A stretch of DNA of 64,000 bases, taken from IMG/VR virus record IMGVR_UViG_3300025816_000006, positions 98,691-162,690 of that record, one strand, 5' to 3'. The stretch is from a virus. This document shows, in pieces, positions 8,270 to 16,649 of the stretch. Each line of letters starts with the position of its first letter. Within the stretch, counting starts at the first letter, position 1. Made by a program: the position numbers and the translations under genes. Below the pieces are notes generated by a model. The model worked only from the letters and a program-made list of their open reading frames with translations. It made no database searches and was not told the DNA's origin.

Positions 8270-9829
8270 TTATATTTCATGTATTTTATTAATAATAAAT
8301 GAGCCATCTTTTTCTACCTCTCCACAGAATAATAAGTTAAGACCTTCGTCTAGTATGTATTTAGTTTTCTCTGTGGTCTCTGGAAAGACTACCACGTTGT
8401 CAATAGAGCAGCTTTCATCTTCTAGTGTTAGAAAACACATATCCTTGCCTTTACTCTTGCCTTTTTTGCATTTATACTTCTGCAACCTGCTTACATTTGC
8501 TACTATACAAATATCTTTGCCGTGTTTGCCATTTAAAATCTCTTTACACGTAGTGTTAGAGTGAGAAGTGTCAGATGCTTCTACCTTAGATAGTGATATG
8601 GGGCATCCCAAAAACTTCTTTTCTTGTTCAACGATCCACTCTGGGTCGTCGGAAAGATCGTAAGGAGGATTTTCTATGAAAAACATCTCATTTTCTATGA
8701 CTTGCTTTCTATCAACCTTGCTTGTCCCACCGCCTTCTTTCTTTGTGGGCGATAGTGCTTTGAAAGCATCGTAAAGATTATTCCACTTTCGCACAGGGTA
8801 ATTTAATGTCAGCCACTTCAATTCTGCCTTTGTTAGATTTTTAAATATTAGATATTCGTAAAGAGCTTTATTTCTAGTGACGCCAATAGATTCCGTAGAG
8901 AAGAACCCTACAGAACACAGAGCTTTAAAGGCTGTTGCATTTATTTTAGGCGATAAATATACAAGTACATCCAACCAAGTAAAGTGCTTAGGCTTTTTAC
9001 TTGTAGTTGCGCAGGCTTCAGATATTGCGTTTATAACCTTGTCGCCATTTACACCAGTTAATGATTTTATATCTTTAAGACCAAAGTAAACATTGCTCTT
9101 ATAAACGCCAAAAGTTCTATTAAACAAACTGATCTTAGGAATTTTTACTTCAATGTCAAACAGCTTTGCCTCAGAAACAAGCTCGTATATTTCTTGGTGC
9201 GGATCTTGCTTTTCATTCGCATAGGTTAGGTATGACAGAAAGAATTGCTTTGTATGATTAGCTTTATACCAAGCGCTCTTATAAGAATTTTCTGCGTAGC
9301 AAATTGCATGAGACTTATTAAACGAATACCTAGAAGACTTCTCAATCCACCCAAAAATTTCTTCTGCGGTTTCTACGTCTACAATTGCTTGCGTCACACA
9401 CCCCTCTAGAAAGTCTTTTTTAACTTTAGCCATGAGGTCTGCTTTCTTCTTTCCAATCGCCTTGCGAAGCACGTCTGCTTCTTGTAGGTTGAAACCTGCA
9501 AGCTCTTGAGCAATGCGCATGGACTGTTCTTGATAAATCAACACACCCTTGGTGGACTGCAATACGTCTGTTAGCGACTCATGCAAATACTTAATTACAT
9601 CTAAGCCGCTTTTTCTATCAACGTAGTGCTGAGTCATAGACTTGCCATCTGTTATCGCTTTTAGCGATCCCGGTCTAATCAAAGCGATCAATGCTCCAAG
9701 TTCTTCAAGGTTGGTAGGTTGTAGTCTTTTGGACCAAGCGCGTCCAAGATTGCTTTCTAGTTGAAAGACACCTTTAGTTCTACCTTCTTTAAAAAGATCC
9801 CAAGTCTTTTCATCGTTATAATCAATCAT
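8270..9829 (-). CDS. dnaE: DNA polymerase III alpha, C-terminal half (split gene)
   Basis: A 519-residue protein matching the second half of DnaE. It opens with DLFKEGRTKGVFQLES and continues ALIALIRPGSLKAITDG, GVLIYQEQSMRIAQELAGFN, LRKAIGKKKADLMAKVKKDF and YSFNKSHAICYAENSY, the fingers and tau-proximal signatures of C-family polymerases. Residues ~430-519 form an OB fold (DICIVANVSRLQKYKCKKGK, then CFLTLEDESCSIDNVVVFP). No clamp-binding motif is obvious. The catalytic aspartates are in the N-half encoded at 10959-12626. Its start overlaps the HNH gene by eight bases. Confidence 0.9.
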   Translation of the reverse strand: MIDYNDEKTWDLFKEGRTKGVFQLESNLGRAWSKRLQPTNLEELGALIALIRPGSLKAITDGKSMTQHYVDRKSGLDVIKYLHESLTDVLQSTKGVLIYQEQSMRIAQELAGFNLQEADVLRKAIGKKKADLMAKVKKDFLEGCVTQAIVDVETAEEIFGWIEKSSRYSFNKSHAICYAENSYKSAWYKANHTKQFFLSYLTYANEKQDPHQEIYELVSEAKLFDIEVKIPKISLFNRTFGVYKSNVYFGLKDIKSLTGVNGDKVINAISEACATTSKKPKHFTWLDVLVYLSPKINATAFKALCSVGFFSTESIGVTRNKALYEYLIFKNLTKAELKWLTLNYPVRKWNNLYDAFKALSPTKKEGGGTSKVDRKQVIENEMFFIENPPYDLSDDPEWIVEQEKKFLGCPISLSKVEASDTSHSNTTCKEILNGKHGKDICIVANVSRLQKYKCKKGKSKGKDMCFLTLEDESCSIDNVVVFPETTEKTKYILDEGLNLLFCGEVEKDGSFIINKIHEI

Positions 9830-10298
9830 TAGTTTTATTACTTTTTCTTTTCTGTTGAGCTTTTTTAGAGTTAAAACCGTTTGTTACCCACTGTAAGTTT
9901 TCTACTCTGTAATCTGACTTATCATCGTTTATGTGATCTACTTCTAGTTTTTTAGAAGTGTCATCATTTTCTACAAATGCTAATGCTACTAATCTATGCA
10001 TAGCTATTACAACTCCACCCATACCTATGCAGGGGTACTGATTTCTAGTAGTGCTTATGGATAACTTTTTACCCTTTGTTCCTATTACATACGGAAAATC
10101 ACCAGTATTCTTATGAAGGAAATATTTACCAGAATTCATAGAGTTTAACTTAGAAATCATGATGTTGGATTTTCTATGCATCTCTTTGTCGCCAATAAAG
10201 TTAGCTTTTATCTTACTGACATCAATTACATCTTTATCAGAAACTTCATGGTTTGCAGTTTCTGGTAATTCAAACAAAGTTAGCTGTCTTAAATTCAT
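9822..10298 (-). CDS. HNH endonuclease inside the split polymerase locus
   Basis: A 158-residue protein. The C-terminal half has MHRLVALAFVENDDTSKKLE, VDHINDDKSDYRVENLQWVT, the HNH core (H, D-H-I-N, N) common in phage homing endonucleases. It sits between the exonuclease and the polymerase C-half, overlapping both genes by 4 and 8 bases. That placement is typical of freestanding homing endonucleases that have split a polymerase gene. The target site cannot be read from the sequence. Confidence 0.85.
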   Translation of the reverse strand: MNLRQLTLFELPETANHEVSDKDVIDVSKIKANFIGDKEMHRKSNIMISKLNSMNSGKYFLHKNTGDFPYVIGTKGKKLSISTTRNQYPCIGMGGVVIAMHRLVALAFVENDDTSKKLEVDHINDDKSDYRVENLQWVTNGFNSKKAQQKRKSNKTND

Positions 10299-10972
10299 AG
10301 GTAAGTATTCCCATCCGCAAATGCTTTTTCAAGTTTCAGGTTTCTATATACAGCGCGATGGGTCTTCATAAACTTAATCATTAGATTTGCCGTATCCTTT
10401 ACGTCCTGTAAGGCATCGTGAGCATTCTCTGTTGACATACCCATCCTGTCTCTAATCGCGTCCATGCTCCTAGATTTTACACTAGGATCTCCCTCTGTCC
10501 ACATATAATAGTTGTCCATCATGTCGATTTTATGAATTTGATGAAACAGCTTCTGTCTCTGTCTTTGGTCGTCCCAAGGTCCGTATTCTTTACAGAGTCT
10601 GTCTACGATAATCATATCGTATCCTAAAATGTTATATCCAGCAGCAATGGGTGCGAAGAACGAAGTTCCCTTCCAGTTATACTTGTCTACAAAAGCGCAA
10701 AACTTTTTCCATACAGCTTTTGGTTTAGGTGCTTTTGCTATTTCTTCTCTGGTTTGTCCTGTAACTTTTAGTGCGCCATCCTCAATAGGTCCAAGACCTT
10801 TCTTTGTGGCCTTTTCGTCGTCCGTTTCTGCCCAAATCTTGCTATTAAACTCACCTTTGAGTCTAAAGTTTCTTCCATCCAAAGCTATCGCCGCCAACTG
10901 AGTTGGCTGACATGTAACTGGATTTCTACCGCCTGTCTCAAAGTCAAAAACAATTATATCACGGTTCGACAT
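10295..10972 (-). CDS. DnaQ-like 3'-5' proofreading exonuclease
   Basis: A 225-residue DEDD exonuclease. Motif I is IVFDFETGG (D10, E12), motif II is AGYNILGYDMIIVDRL, and motif III is NAHDALQDVKDT with the histidine of the DEDDh class. It would supply the proofreading activity that DnaE-type polymerases lack, and it lies directly between the two polymerase halves. It overlaps the N-half by 14 bases. Confidence 0.9.
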   Translation of the reverse strand: MSNRDIIVFDFETGGRNPVTCQPTQLAAIALDGRNFRLKGEFNSKIWAETDDEKATKKGLGPIEDGALKVTGQTREEIAKAPKPKAVWKKFCAFVDKYNWKGTSFFAPIAAGYNILGYDMIIVDRLCKEYGPWDDQRQRQKLFHQIHKIDMMDNYYMWTEGDPSVKSRSMDAIRDRMGMSTENAHDALQDVKDTANLMIKFMKTHRAVYRNLKLEKAFADGNTYL

Positions 10973-12626
10973 TATTTTCCTTCATTTTTACGGAATCTGG
11001 ATTGGCTACTATGTAGTCAATATACATAAGTTTGTCCAGCAGGTTAATTGCTAGAACGTCAAACTTAACGTGACCAAGTGCCTCTAAGTCTGCCATTTCT
11101 AGTCCTGCTATCTTTTCATCACTACTTTTTGAGTTTACCATAGGGCAAACTTCTGATAGTTTGTTTGCTGATATAACAACACCCGCAGCATGTTTGCCTT
11201 GAGTTTTCAGCGTACCCTCTATCTTGATCGCTTGTTCAAAATATTCTGCATAGTCACCTTCTAAGTAACCCTTCTCATTTATGTGACAATAATCATACAA
11301 GTCTTGTTCGTTGTTTTGCAACGCCCACCTAATAATAGATCTGTCTTCCTCGTCCATCTGTGATAGTTGATCAGAGATAGCCGCTTCGTCTGGAATATAT
11401 TTTGTAATCTCGTTCATCACGCTAAACCCACACGCTTCGTTTACACGTAGGATTTCTTTGATTGCGCTACGCCCCTGTAGTCTACCGAACGTCACCATCT
11501 GACTAACATTGCCGTGTCCGTATTTATCTTTGATATACGATATGATCTTATCTCTTTTCTTGCCGGGGATATCTATGTCGATATCTGGAAGTGACACATT
11601 GTCTTTGGTGTTTCTGCCACTATTATAGAAGCGCTCAAACAATAAGTCAAACTCAATCGGATCAATTTGTGTGATTCCAATCAGGTAAGATATTAAACAT
11701 CCAGCAGCAGAGCCACGACCCGGACCTACCATCCAACCTTGATCTACCGCATACTTGATAATATCACGAACAATAAGAAAGTAACCAAACAAATCTGCTT
11801 CTTCAATAACTTCAAATTCTTTCCTGAATCTGTCTCCATACTTTTGACGACCTTCTTCTTCTGTGATTTTTTCTGCGAGTAGATTTTTCCATCCTCTTCT
11901 AGCCAGTGTCCTTAGATAATCTTTTTCTGACTCTCCGTTAGGGGTATCAAACTTAGGAAGAATAGGTTTGCTTAGAATGTTATAATCTTCACACTGATCG
12001 TATATATCGTCAAGATTCTGTGTTCCTACTGGGTCTTCAAGCATAGCTTCTGTTGCTCCAGTTTTATCTGGAACAAAAAAATGAGAGTAGTCAAAAAACT
12101 TTTTGTTAGGAAAATCTTCTTTGTTTTTGAACTTCCTTCTCAATTTGGGAAGAGTAGTCTTCATTTCAGAGCAAAGCAAAATCCTGTGTAGATTAGCGTC
12201 TTCCGATTCTGTGTAATGCGAGTCTTGGAAGCATCTACTTTTCTCGTACCAGCTTTTTTTGATTGGCGAATCCGCAGCAGATTCTGCCAGAACAATTAAG
12301 TTTCCTTTGTTGCAAATTTTAGATAAGTCGCTTGCATTGTAGTCTCCATTTTCATCTAACAAAGACACAATCTTTATAAGGTCAAACCATCCTCTTTCGT
12401 TCTTCGCAAACAACGTGAAGCTGTCGAACGAACAGCCTATAATTGGCTTGATGTTGTTCGCTACGCAAGCTTGATAGAAAGCCACAGCGCCAGATATAGT
12501 CTTGTAGTCAGCGATACCGCAGGCGCGGAAGTCGTTATCTTTGCATTTTGCTGCAAGTTCTTTGGGTTTAGAAAACCCTTTCAGCAGTGAGTAGTGCGTG
12601 TAATTACAGAGTGGGAACCAAGTCAT
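10959..12626 (-). CDS. dnaE: DNA polymerase III alpha, N-terminal half (split gene)
   Basis: The start is the ATG at 12626 after AAAGGAG. Residues 1-70 are a PHP domain (NYTHYSLLKG, ACGIADYKTISG), probably inactive because several metal ligands are missing. VGPGRGSAAGCLISYLIG is the polymerase PGRGS motif. SLPDIDIDIPGKKRDKII near residue 350 holds two catalytic aspartates, and HVKFDVLAINLLDKL near residue 525 the third. The protein stops about 30 residues later, just before the region where the C-half at 8270-9829 takes over. No intein sequence is present at the break. Confidence 0.9.
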   Translation of the reverse strand: MTWFPLCNYTHYSLLKGFSKPKELAAKCKDNDFRACGIADYKTISGAVAFYQACVANNIKPIIGCSFDSFTLFAKNERGWFDLIKIVSLLDENGDYNASDLSKICNKGNLIVLAESAADSPIKKSWYEKSRCFQDSHYTESEDANLHRILLCSEMKTTLPKLRRKFKNKEDFPNKKFFDYSHFFVPDKTGATEAMLEDPVGTQNLDDIYDQCEDYNILSKPILPKFDTPNGESEKDYLRTLARRGWKNLLAEKITEEEGRQKYGDRFRKEFEVIEEADLFGYFLIVRDIIKYAVDQGWMVGPGRGSAAGCLISYLIGITQIDPIEFDLLFERFYNSGRNTKDNVSLPDIDIDIPGKKRDKIISYIKDKYGHGNVSQMVTFGRLQGRSAIKEILRVNEACGFSVMNEITKYIPDEAAISDQLSQMDEEDRSIIRWALQNNEQDLYDYCHINEKGYLEGDYAEYFEQAIKIEGTLKTQGKHAAGVVISANKLSEVCPMVNSKSSDEKIAGLEMADLEALGHVKFDVLAINLLDKLMYIDYIVANPDSVKMKENNVEP

Positions 12627-12655
12627 CAATATCTCCTTTCAACATGGGTCTACTT

Positions 12656-12684
12656 ATAATAGACCGTAAATCAACTTTTGTCAA
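12656..12684 (-). promoter_or_regulatory. Sigma70-type promoter for the polymerase operon
   Basis: TTGACA and TATTAT on the minus strand, 17 bases apart, about 30 bases before the polymerase N-half. The -35 box overlaps the last codons of the upstream glycosyltransferase gene. No CGATA motif. Confidence 0.75.
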
Positions 12685-13802
12685 CCATCTTCTTTTCTTT
12701 GAGTAAAATACTCAACTAAATCTTTTTCTATGCCTTTTTTGTTACCCGTTAATTCTAGTATCCCGTCTTTATTTACAAACATATCACATCTAGGATCAAA
12801 ATTATGTTTTTCTAATATTTTATGCCTAGTCATATACTGTCTGTTTTTTATATCCCCATGCCAAAGATGATAACAAATTCCTTGCTGATAATCTATTTTA
12901 AGATTATTTTTTCCAATTCTTTTTACATATGATATCAAAAAATCTTGCACTTCTTTTGGATATGCTTCTAGGGTTGATTTTGAGGCTGGAGATATCCTAG
13001 TTGACCCATAAAGAGCATAAGCTAGCCATTCGTCACCGCTTCCTGTTATTATTGTGGGAGTCGGGAATATGTCTTTAAGCTTATCTACCCTTGCTATCCA
13101 AGCGCCACCCGGAGATCCATAAGGATTTCTAGACTTCTTATGAAATATGTTATCGTGCATAGTCTTAGCTCTGCCCACAGAATCAAAAAGAAATTCTCCT
13201 GACTTGTCTAGATAAGACACTTTTTCAAATAACTGCACAGCGTCATGGCCTGATTTTAATTTATCTATAGATTCTTTTAGCCAATTCCTTTCTTTGAAAA
13301 CCAGATCGTGATCTATCCAACAGAAGTATTTTTTGTGTTTTTCAAGATTGCGAAATGCTAGATTTAGTAAAGGCTCTTTCTGCCAGAGGCAGTGCTTGTC
13401 CGAATAGCCTTTAATTACTATTGAGTTTTCTATTTCTGGTTCAGCGTCGTCAAAAACAATTTCATAACACTTTACATATTGACCTAGAACAGAAAGAGAC
13501 TCTATCCACTCTTGGTAGGTTTCTTTTAATCTTTTTGATTTAGACAAATTAAAGTGAAATGTTACTATTTCAACTTCATCAATGTCTTTTGGCGTGTTGT
13601 AAAATCTTGCTATCTCATATTTTCTTTTTATATAATCAATATAACTTTCATCTGTATGGACCGCTTTGTTATTCTCTAAAAAATACTTTAATCTTTTTTC
13701 TTGCGTGGTATTTTTACACCAAGAGTAATTTACTTGGTCCATCTCCTTGCCAAACGTAGCGCAAAACCCTGCGCATTGGCATTCACATTTAGATAGCTTC
13801 AC
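12681..13802 (-). CDS. Glycosyltransferase-like protein with N-terminal cysteine cluster
   Basis: A 373-residue protein read from a GTG at 13802 (AGGA upstream). It begins with a cysteine-rich stretch (CECQCAGFCATFGKEMDQ) that may bind a metal. KYFCWIDHDLVFKERNWLKE is a GT-A style DxD-like strand, and NPYGSPGGAWIARVDKLKD and TGSGDEWLAYALYG resemble the acceptor loop of family 2 or DUF-type glycosyltransferases. It opens the accessory island between the polymerase and the nuclease/primase genes. Confidence 0.6.
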   Translation of the reverse strand: MKLSKCECQCAGFCATFGKEMDQVNYSWCKNTTQEKRLKYFLENNKAVHTDESYIDYIKRKYEIARFYNTPKDIDEVEIVTFHFNLSKSKRLKETYQEWIESLSVLGQYVKCYEIVFDDAEPEIENSIVIKGYSDKHCLWQKEPLLNLAFRNLEKHKKYFCWIDHDLVFKERNWLKESIDKLKSGHDAVQLFEKVSYLDKSGEFLFDSVGRAKTMHDNIFHKKSRNPYGSPGGAWIARVDKLKDIFPTPTIITGSGDEWLAYALYGSTRISPASKSTLEAYPKEVQDFLISYVKRIGKNNLKIDYQQGICYHLWHGDIKNRQYMTRHKILEKHNFDPRCDMFVNKDGILELTGNKKGIEKDLVEYFTQRKEDG

Positions 13803-13803
13803 T

Positions 13804-14067
13804 TCATCTTCCTAAAAAACAGCCTGTTAAAATCCCTACAACAAGGGAGACGAGAGTAGACACAACAAATACTTCCGTACAATCTAAAAATTTTAATTTA
13901 TACTTTGGCACTTTATGTGAATATCTTGATCCCCTTAGTCTACTTTTTAATATTTCTGAATTAGAAAAAACTAAATTGTGTAACTCCCCGTCACCATCCT
14001 CGACAACGACAAGGTTATAGTTGTCGCTAATTCCGTACAACTTTGTTGGAGATACGTTTGTAATCAC
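13804..14067 (-). CDS. Small protein with C-terminal membrane segment
   Basis: An 87-residue frame starting at a GTG (14067) with only a weak ribosome site. Residues 67-84 (VFVVSTLVSLVVGILTGCF) form a single membrane span ending in LGR, so it would be tail-anchored. It starts close to the end of the upstream gene and ends one base before the next. Not recognised; function unknown. Confidence 0.5.
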   Translation of the reverse strand: MITNVSPTKLYGISDNYNLVVVEDGDGELHNLVFSNSEILKSRLRGSRYSHKVPKYKLKFLDCTEVFVVSTLVSLVVGILTGCFLGR

Positions 14068-14071
14068 GGCA

Positions 14072-14743
14072 TCACCAAGCTCTACAAGACCAGTATCTTG
14101 CTTTCCAGCGAGGACCGGGATTACTACAGTTATGTCTTGCTCTGAAGTTTTTCCGGCGACCCGGAATATTCTTTTTAATTTTCATGTTTGGATCGCCAAA
14201 CCTAACAATGACCACTTTTCCACTACCATTCTTTACGTAGACAGCGCTTTTCTTTGGACCTCCGGGAGTCTTGAAGGGTTTGCCAAGCTTTACTTTTCGA
14301 CCCTGATACTCTGCTGACTCTGTGTAATCAAGCTCTGCTTTAGCAGGAATAAGTGTTCTTCCTTCTTTTTTATAGATACCTTTTTGTTCATACTCATAAA
14401 CCTGACCCGTTTTAGGATCTTTGTATTTATATTTAGACTGTGATTTCTTTAGTTGCTCTTGGGTGGGTCTACCCTCTTTTACAGTCTTGGCGGGTTTATA
14501 ATTTTTACCTTCTCGCTCTTTTTTTCTGCGAATATTTTCCCAGAGACCGGGACGATCTGCCGCCCAGTTCCACTCTTCTGATTCTTCTCCTAAATCTTCA
14601 TATTCTGCTTCTGACGGAATATAAAAATTTTCTTCTGTTACTTCTTCCGTCCATCCATGTTCATCCATATCAAAACCTAAGTTTTTATTGTAATGAAAGG
14701 ATTGATCCATGTCAAAAACGTAATTTTTTCTTTGATTAGACAT
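14072..14743 (-). CDS. Unknown protein with C-terminal RARHNC/YWSC domain
   Basis: A 223-residue protein. The N-terminal 60 residues are acidic and aromatic, the middle is lysine-rich, and the C-terminus has VIVRFGDPNMKIKKN, RRKNFRARHNCSNPG and ARYWSCRAW. I recognise this tail pattern (FGDPNM, RRK-FRARHNC, YWSC-W) as recurrent in proteins of marine and other large phages, sometimes near head genes, but its function is not known to me. The cysteines and histidine suggest a small metal or disulphide site. GGAG precedes the start. Confidence 0.65.
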   Translation of the reverse strand: MSNQRKNYVFDMDQSFHYNKNLGFDMDEHGWTEEVTEENFYIPSEAEYEDLGEESEEWNWAADRPGLWENIRRKKEREGKNYKPAKTVKEGRPTQEQLKKSQSKYKYKDPKTGQVYEYEQKGIYKKEGRTLIPAKAELDYTESAEYQGRKVKLGKPFKTPGGPKKSAVYVKNGSGKVVIVRFGDPNMKIKKNIPGRRKNFRARHNCSNPGPRWKARYWSCRAW

Positions 14744-15417
14744 TATCTGCTCCTATAATGTTGTAAATTTGGAAATAATTTATATCTAACATCTTGCCAA
14801 ATAGCACCGCTGATTACCATAGACGCTTCGTTGTCTGATGGATAATGGACACCTTGTAGGCAGCGAGCAAATCCGGCAAGATTTATCATTTTAAAAAACT
14901 CAGACGATTTATGTGGATACATGTCTGAAAAAAGGTAAGCACCCAAGGCCGCATAAACGGTATGACCCGATGGATAAGCCGGGGTGTGGTGTGTTTTTGA
15001 TTCTGTTACATTTATTTTGTAATTTAAAAGATCTCCTAACTGCTTGGGTCGCGGCCTATTAAACTTATGTTTCAAGTTCATTACAATAGGCTCTGATATC
15101 TTCCATATTTTTTCAAAATCTTTCTTTGGGATAGGCTTTCCCATTTTACTAAAGATTGGTTTATACAAATCTAAAGGTTCTTTGTCAACAAGATCTATTA
15201 GATTTTTTTCTTCATAGCCTAACTTACTTGTTAGTTTTTCTAAGTACTGAAGTTCTTTCTTTGTTTCTTCAGATGTGTTTTTAGGAGGCTCTGGTAAAAC
15301 GCCTTCCCAGTCTATGGTTATAATTTTTGGTACTTTCCAAGTTCTCGTTTTGTTTGTATAAACAACCGAGTCTAGCCTTGAAGAAAGTGACTTGTTAAAT
15401 TCTGATATAATATCCAC
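14743..15417 (-). CDS. PAP2-superfamily phosphatase
   Basis: A 224-residue protein with the complete PAP2/haloperoxidase signature: KHKFNRPRP, then PAYPSGHTVYAALGA, then ARCLQGVHYPSDNEA. These give the lysine, arginines, two histidines and aspartate of the phosphatase site. There is no signal peptide or membrane span, so it resembles soluble acid phosphatases. It starts at a GTG that shares a base with the stop of the DUF1501 gene, so it is coupled to two other phosphatase-superfamily genes. Substrate unknown. Confidence 0.85.
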   Translation of the reverse strand: MDIISEFNKSLSSRLDSVVYTNKTRTWKVPKIITIDWEGVLPEPPKNTSEETKKELQYLEKLTSKLGYEEKNLIDLVDKEPLDLYKPIFSKMGKPIPKKDFEKIWKISEPIVMNLKHKFNRPRPKQLGDLLNYKINVTESKTHHTPAYPSGHTVYAALGAYLFSDMYPHKSSEFFKMINLAGFARCLQGVHYPSDNEASMVISGAIWQDVRYKLFPNLQHYRSR

Positions 15418-16649
15418 TACACCAAACCTTCTATTATTTTGCCGTTGTTCGCAATTCTCATTGGGCGACCATTCTTTGCTGTATAACTTTTTTCTGTACT
15501 AATTCCAAGAGACTTGCAAATTGTCATCATTAAATCTTCTGACGAGTATACTAGATCGCTAGTTATTTCTTTTCCATCGTCGCTTGTTGAGCCAATCGCT
15601 TGACCACCTTTAATTAATCCACCAGAAACAAATGCAGACCAGCATCTTGCCCAATGGTCACGACCAGCGTTTTGATTAATTTTTGGAGTTCTACCAAATT
15701 CTCCCATCATAACGATAGCAGTATTGTTCCACATGTCAAGACGTTTTAAATCCAGCATAAGAGTAGAAACTACCTTGTCTAATTCTGGAAGTTTAGTTGA
15801 TAACGTTTCGTGCGTGTTTTGGTGTAAGTCCCAACCGCCAAAGCCAAGCTCTACAAATGGCACACCTGTTTGAAGCAACCTTCTCGCCATCAAAGCGCCC
15901 TTACCAAATCCTGTCTCGCCGTAAGCGTCAATTACATTCTTAGGTTCGTCTGTTGGTTTTAAGGCTTTCATTTGTGGGCTTGTATTAAGTCTAAATGTTT
16001 GTTGCAACATTTTCATATGACTCTTTGCCATGTCACTGTTGCTTCTTTTTACAAAACCTGTTTCTATCGCAGCAAGAGCTTGCATCCTTTCGTTATCTAC
16101 AGAATCGCCAAGGTTTCTAACTTGACCGTTTGAACTTACAACAAAAGGATTCCAAGCAGAACCCAGAAACCCGCCACCAATACTTCCTGTACTAATTGAA
16201 AAGAATGGCGGTATTTCTAGGTAGTCTCTATCTTGAGATAGTTCGTAAGATATTACAGATCCCATTGATGGGTGACTCATATTTGGATTTGGCTTGAAGC
16301 CTGTGTGCATATAGTAGCGACCTCGCATGTGGTCTGCTTCTCTTGTTGCCATATTTCTAACAATAGAAAAATCTTTTCCTTGCTTTGCAAGCTCTGGCAT
16401 AAGCTCGTTGATTTGGAAGTCGCCAGTTGTAGTGATAGGTCTTGTTGGACCGCCAGTAGGAGCGCCAAACTTTACATCCCACATATCAATAGTCGGAGGA
16501 CCGCCATTAAGCCAAATAAGGATTGCGCCCTTCTCGTTCTTTCCTAAATCCTCACGACTATCAATGATCTTTTGACCAAACGCAGTTGACGCTGCGGATA
16601 CAGACGCTAATCCACCCGCATGTTGTAAAAAATGTCTTCTGTTAATCAT
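15417..16649 (-). CDS. DUF1501 protein with Tat-type signal (copy 1)
   Basis: A 410-residue protein starting MINRRHFLQHAGGLASVSAA, a twin-arginine export signal followed by a hydrophobic stretch and AFG. The body has GAILIWLNGGPPTIDMWDVK, GGWDLHQNTHETL, VMMGEFGRTPKINQNAGRDH and WSAFVSGGLIKGGQ. These are the DUF1501 signatures, a family in the alkaline phosphatase/sulfatase superfamily that is abundant in Planctomycetes. The D-x-H and GRDHW residues would bind metal. Host-type gene carried by the phage; hydrolytic activity is inferred, not known. Confidence 0.9.
   Translation of the reverse strand: MINRRHFLQHAGGLASVSAASTAFGQKIIDSREDLGKNEKGAILIWLNGGPPTIDMWDVKFGAPTGGPTRPITTTGDFQINELMPELAKQGKDFSIVRNMATREADHMRGRYYMHTGFKPNPNMSHPSMGSVISYELSQDRDYLEIPPFFSISTGSIGGGFLGSAWNPFVVSSNGQVRNLGDSVDNERMQALAAIETGFVKRSNSDMAKSHMKMLQQTFRLNTSPQMKALKPTDEPKNVIDAYGETGFGKGALMARRLLQTGVPFVELGFGGWDLHQNTHETLSTKLPELDKVVSTLMLDLKRLDMWNNTAIVMMGEFGRTPKINQNAGRDHWARCWSAFVSGGLIKGGQAIGSTSDDGKEITSDLVYSSEDLMMTICKSLGISTEKSYTAKNGRPMRIANNGKIIEGLV

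Noticed and set aside
8270-12626. Split intein joining the DnaE halves
   Set aside because: Neither break end has intein motifs; the N-half ends in charged residues and the C-half begins directly with polymerase sequence.
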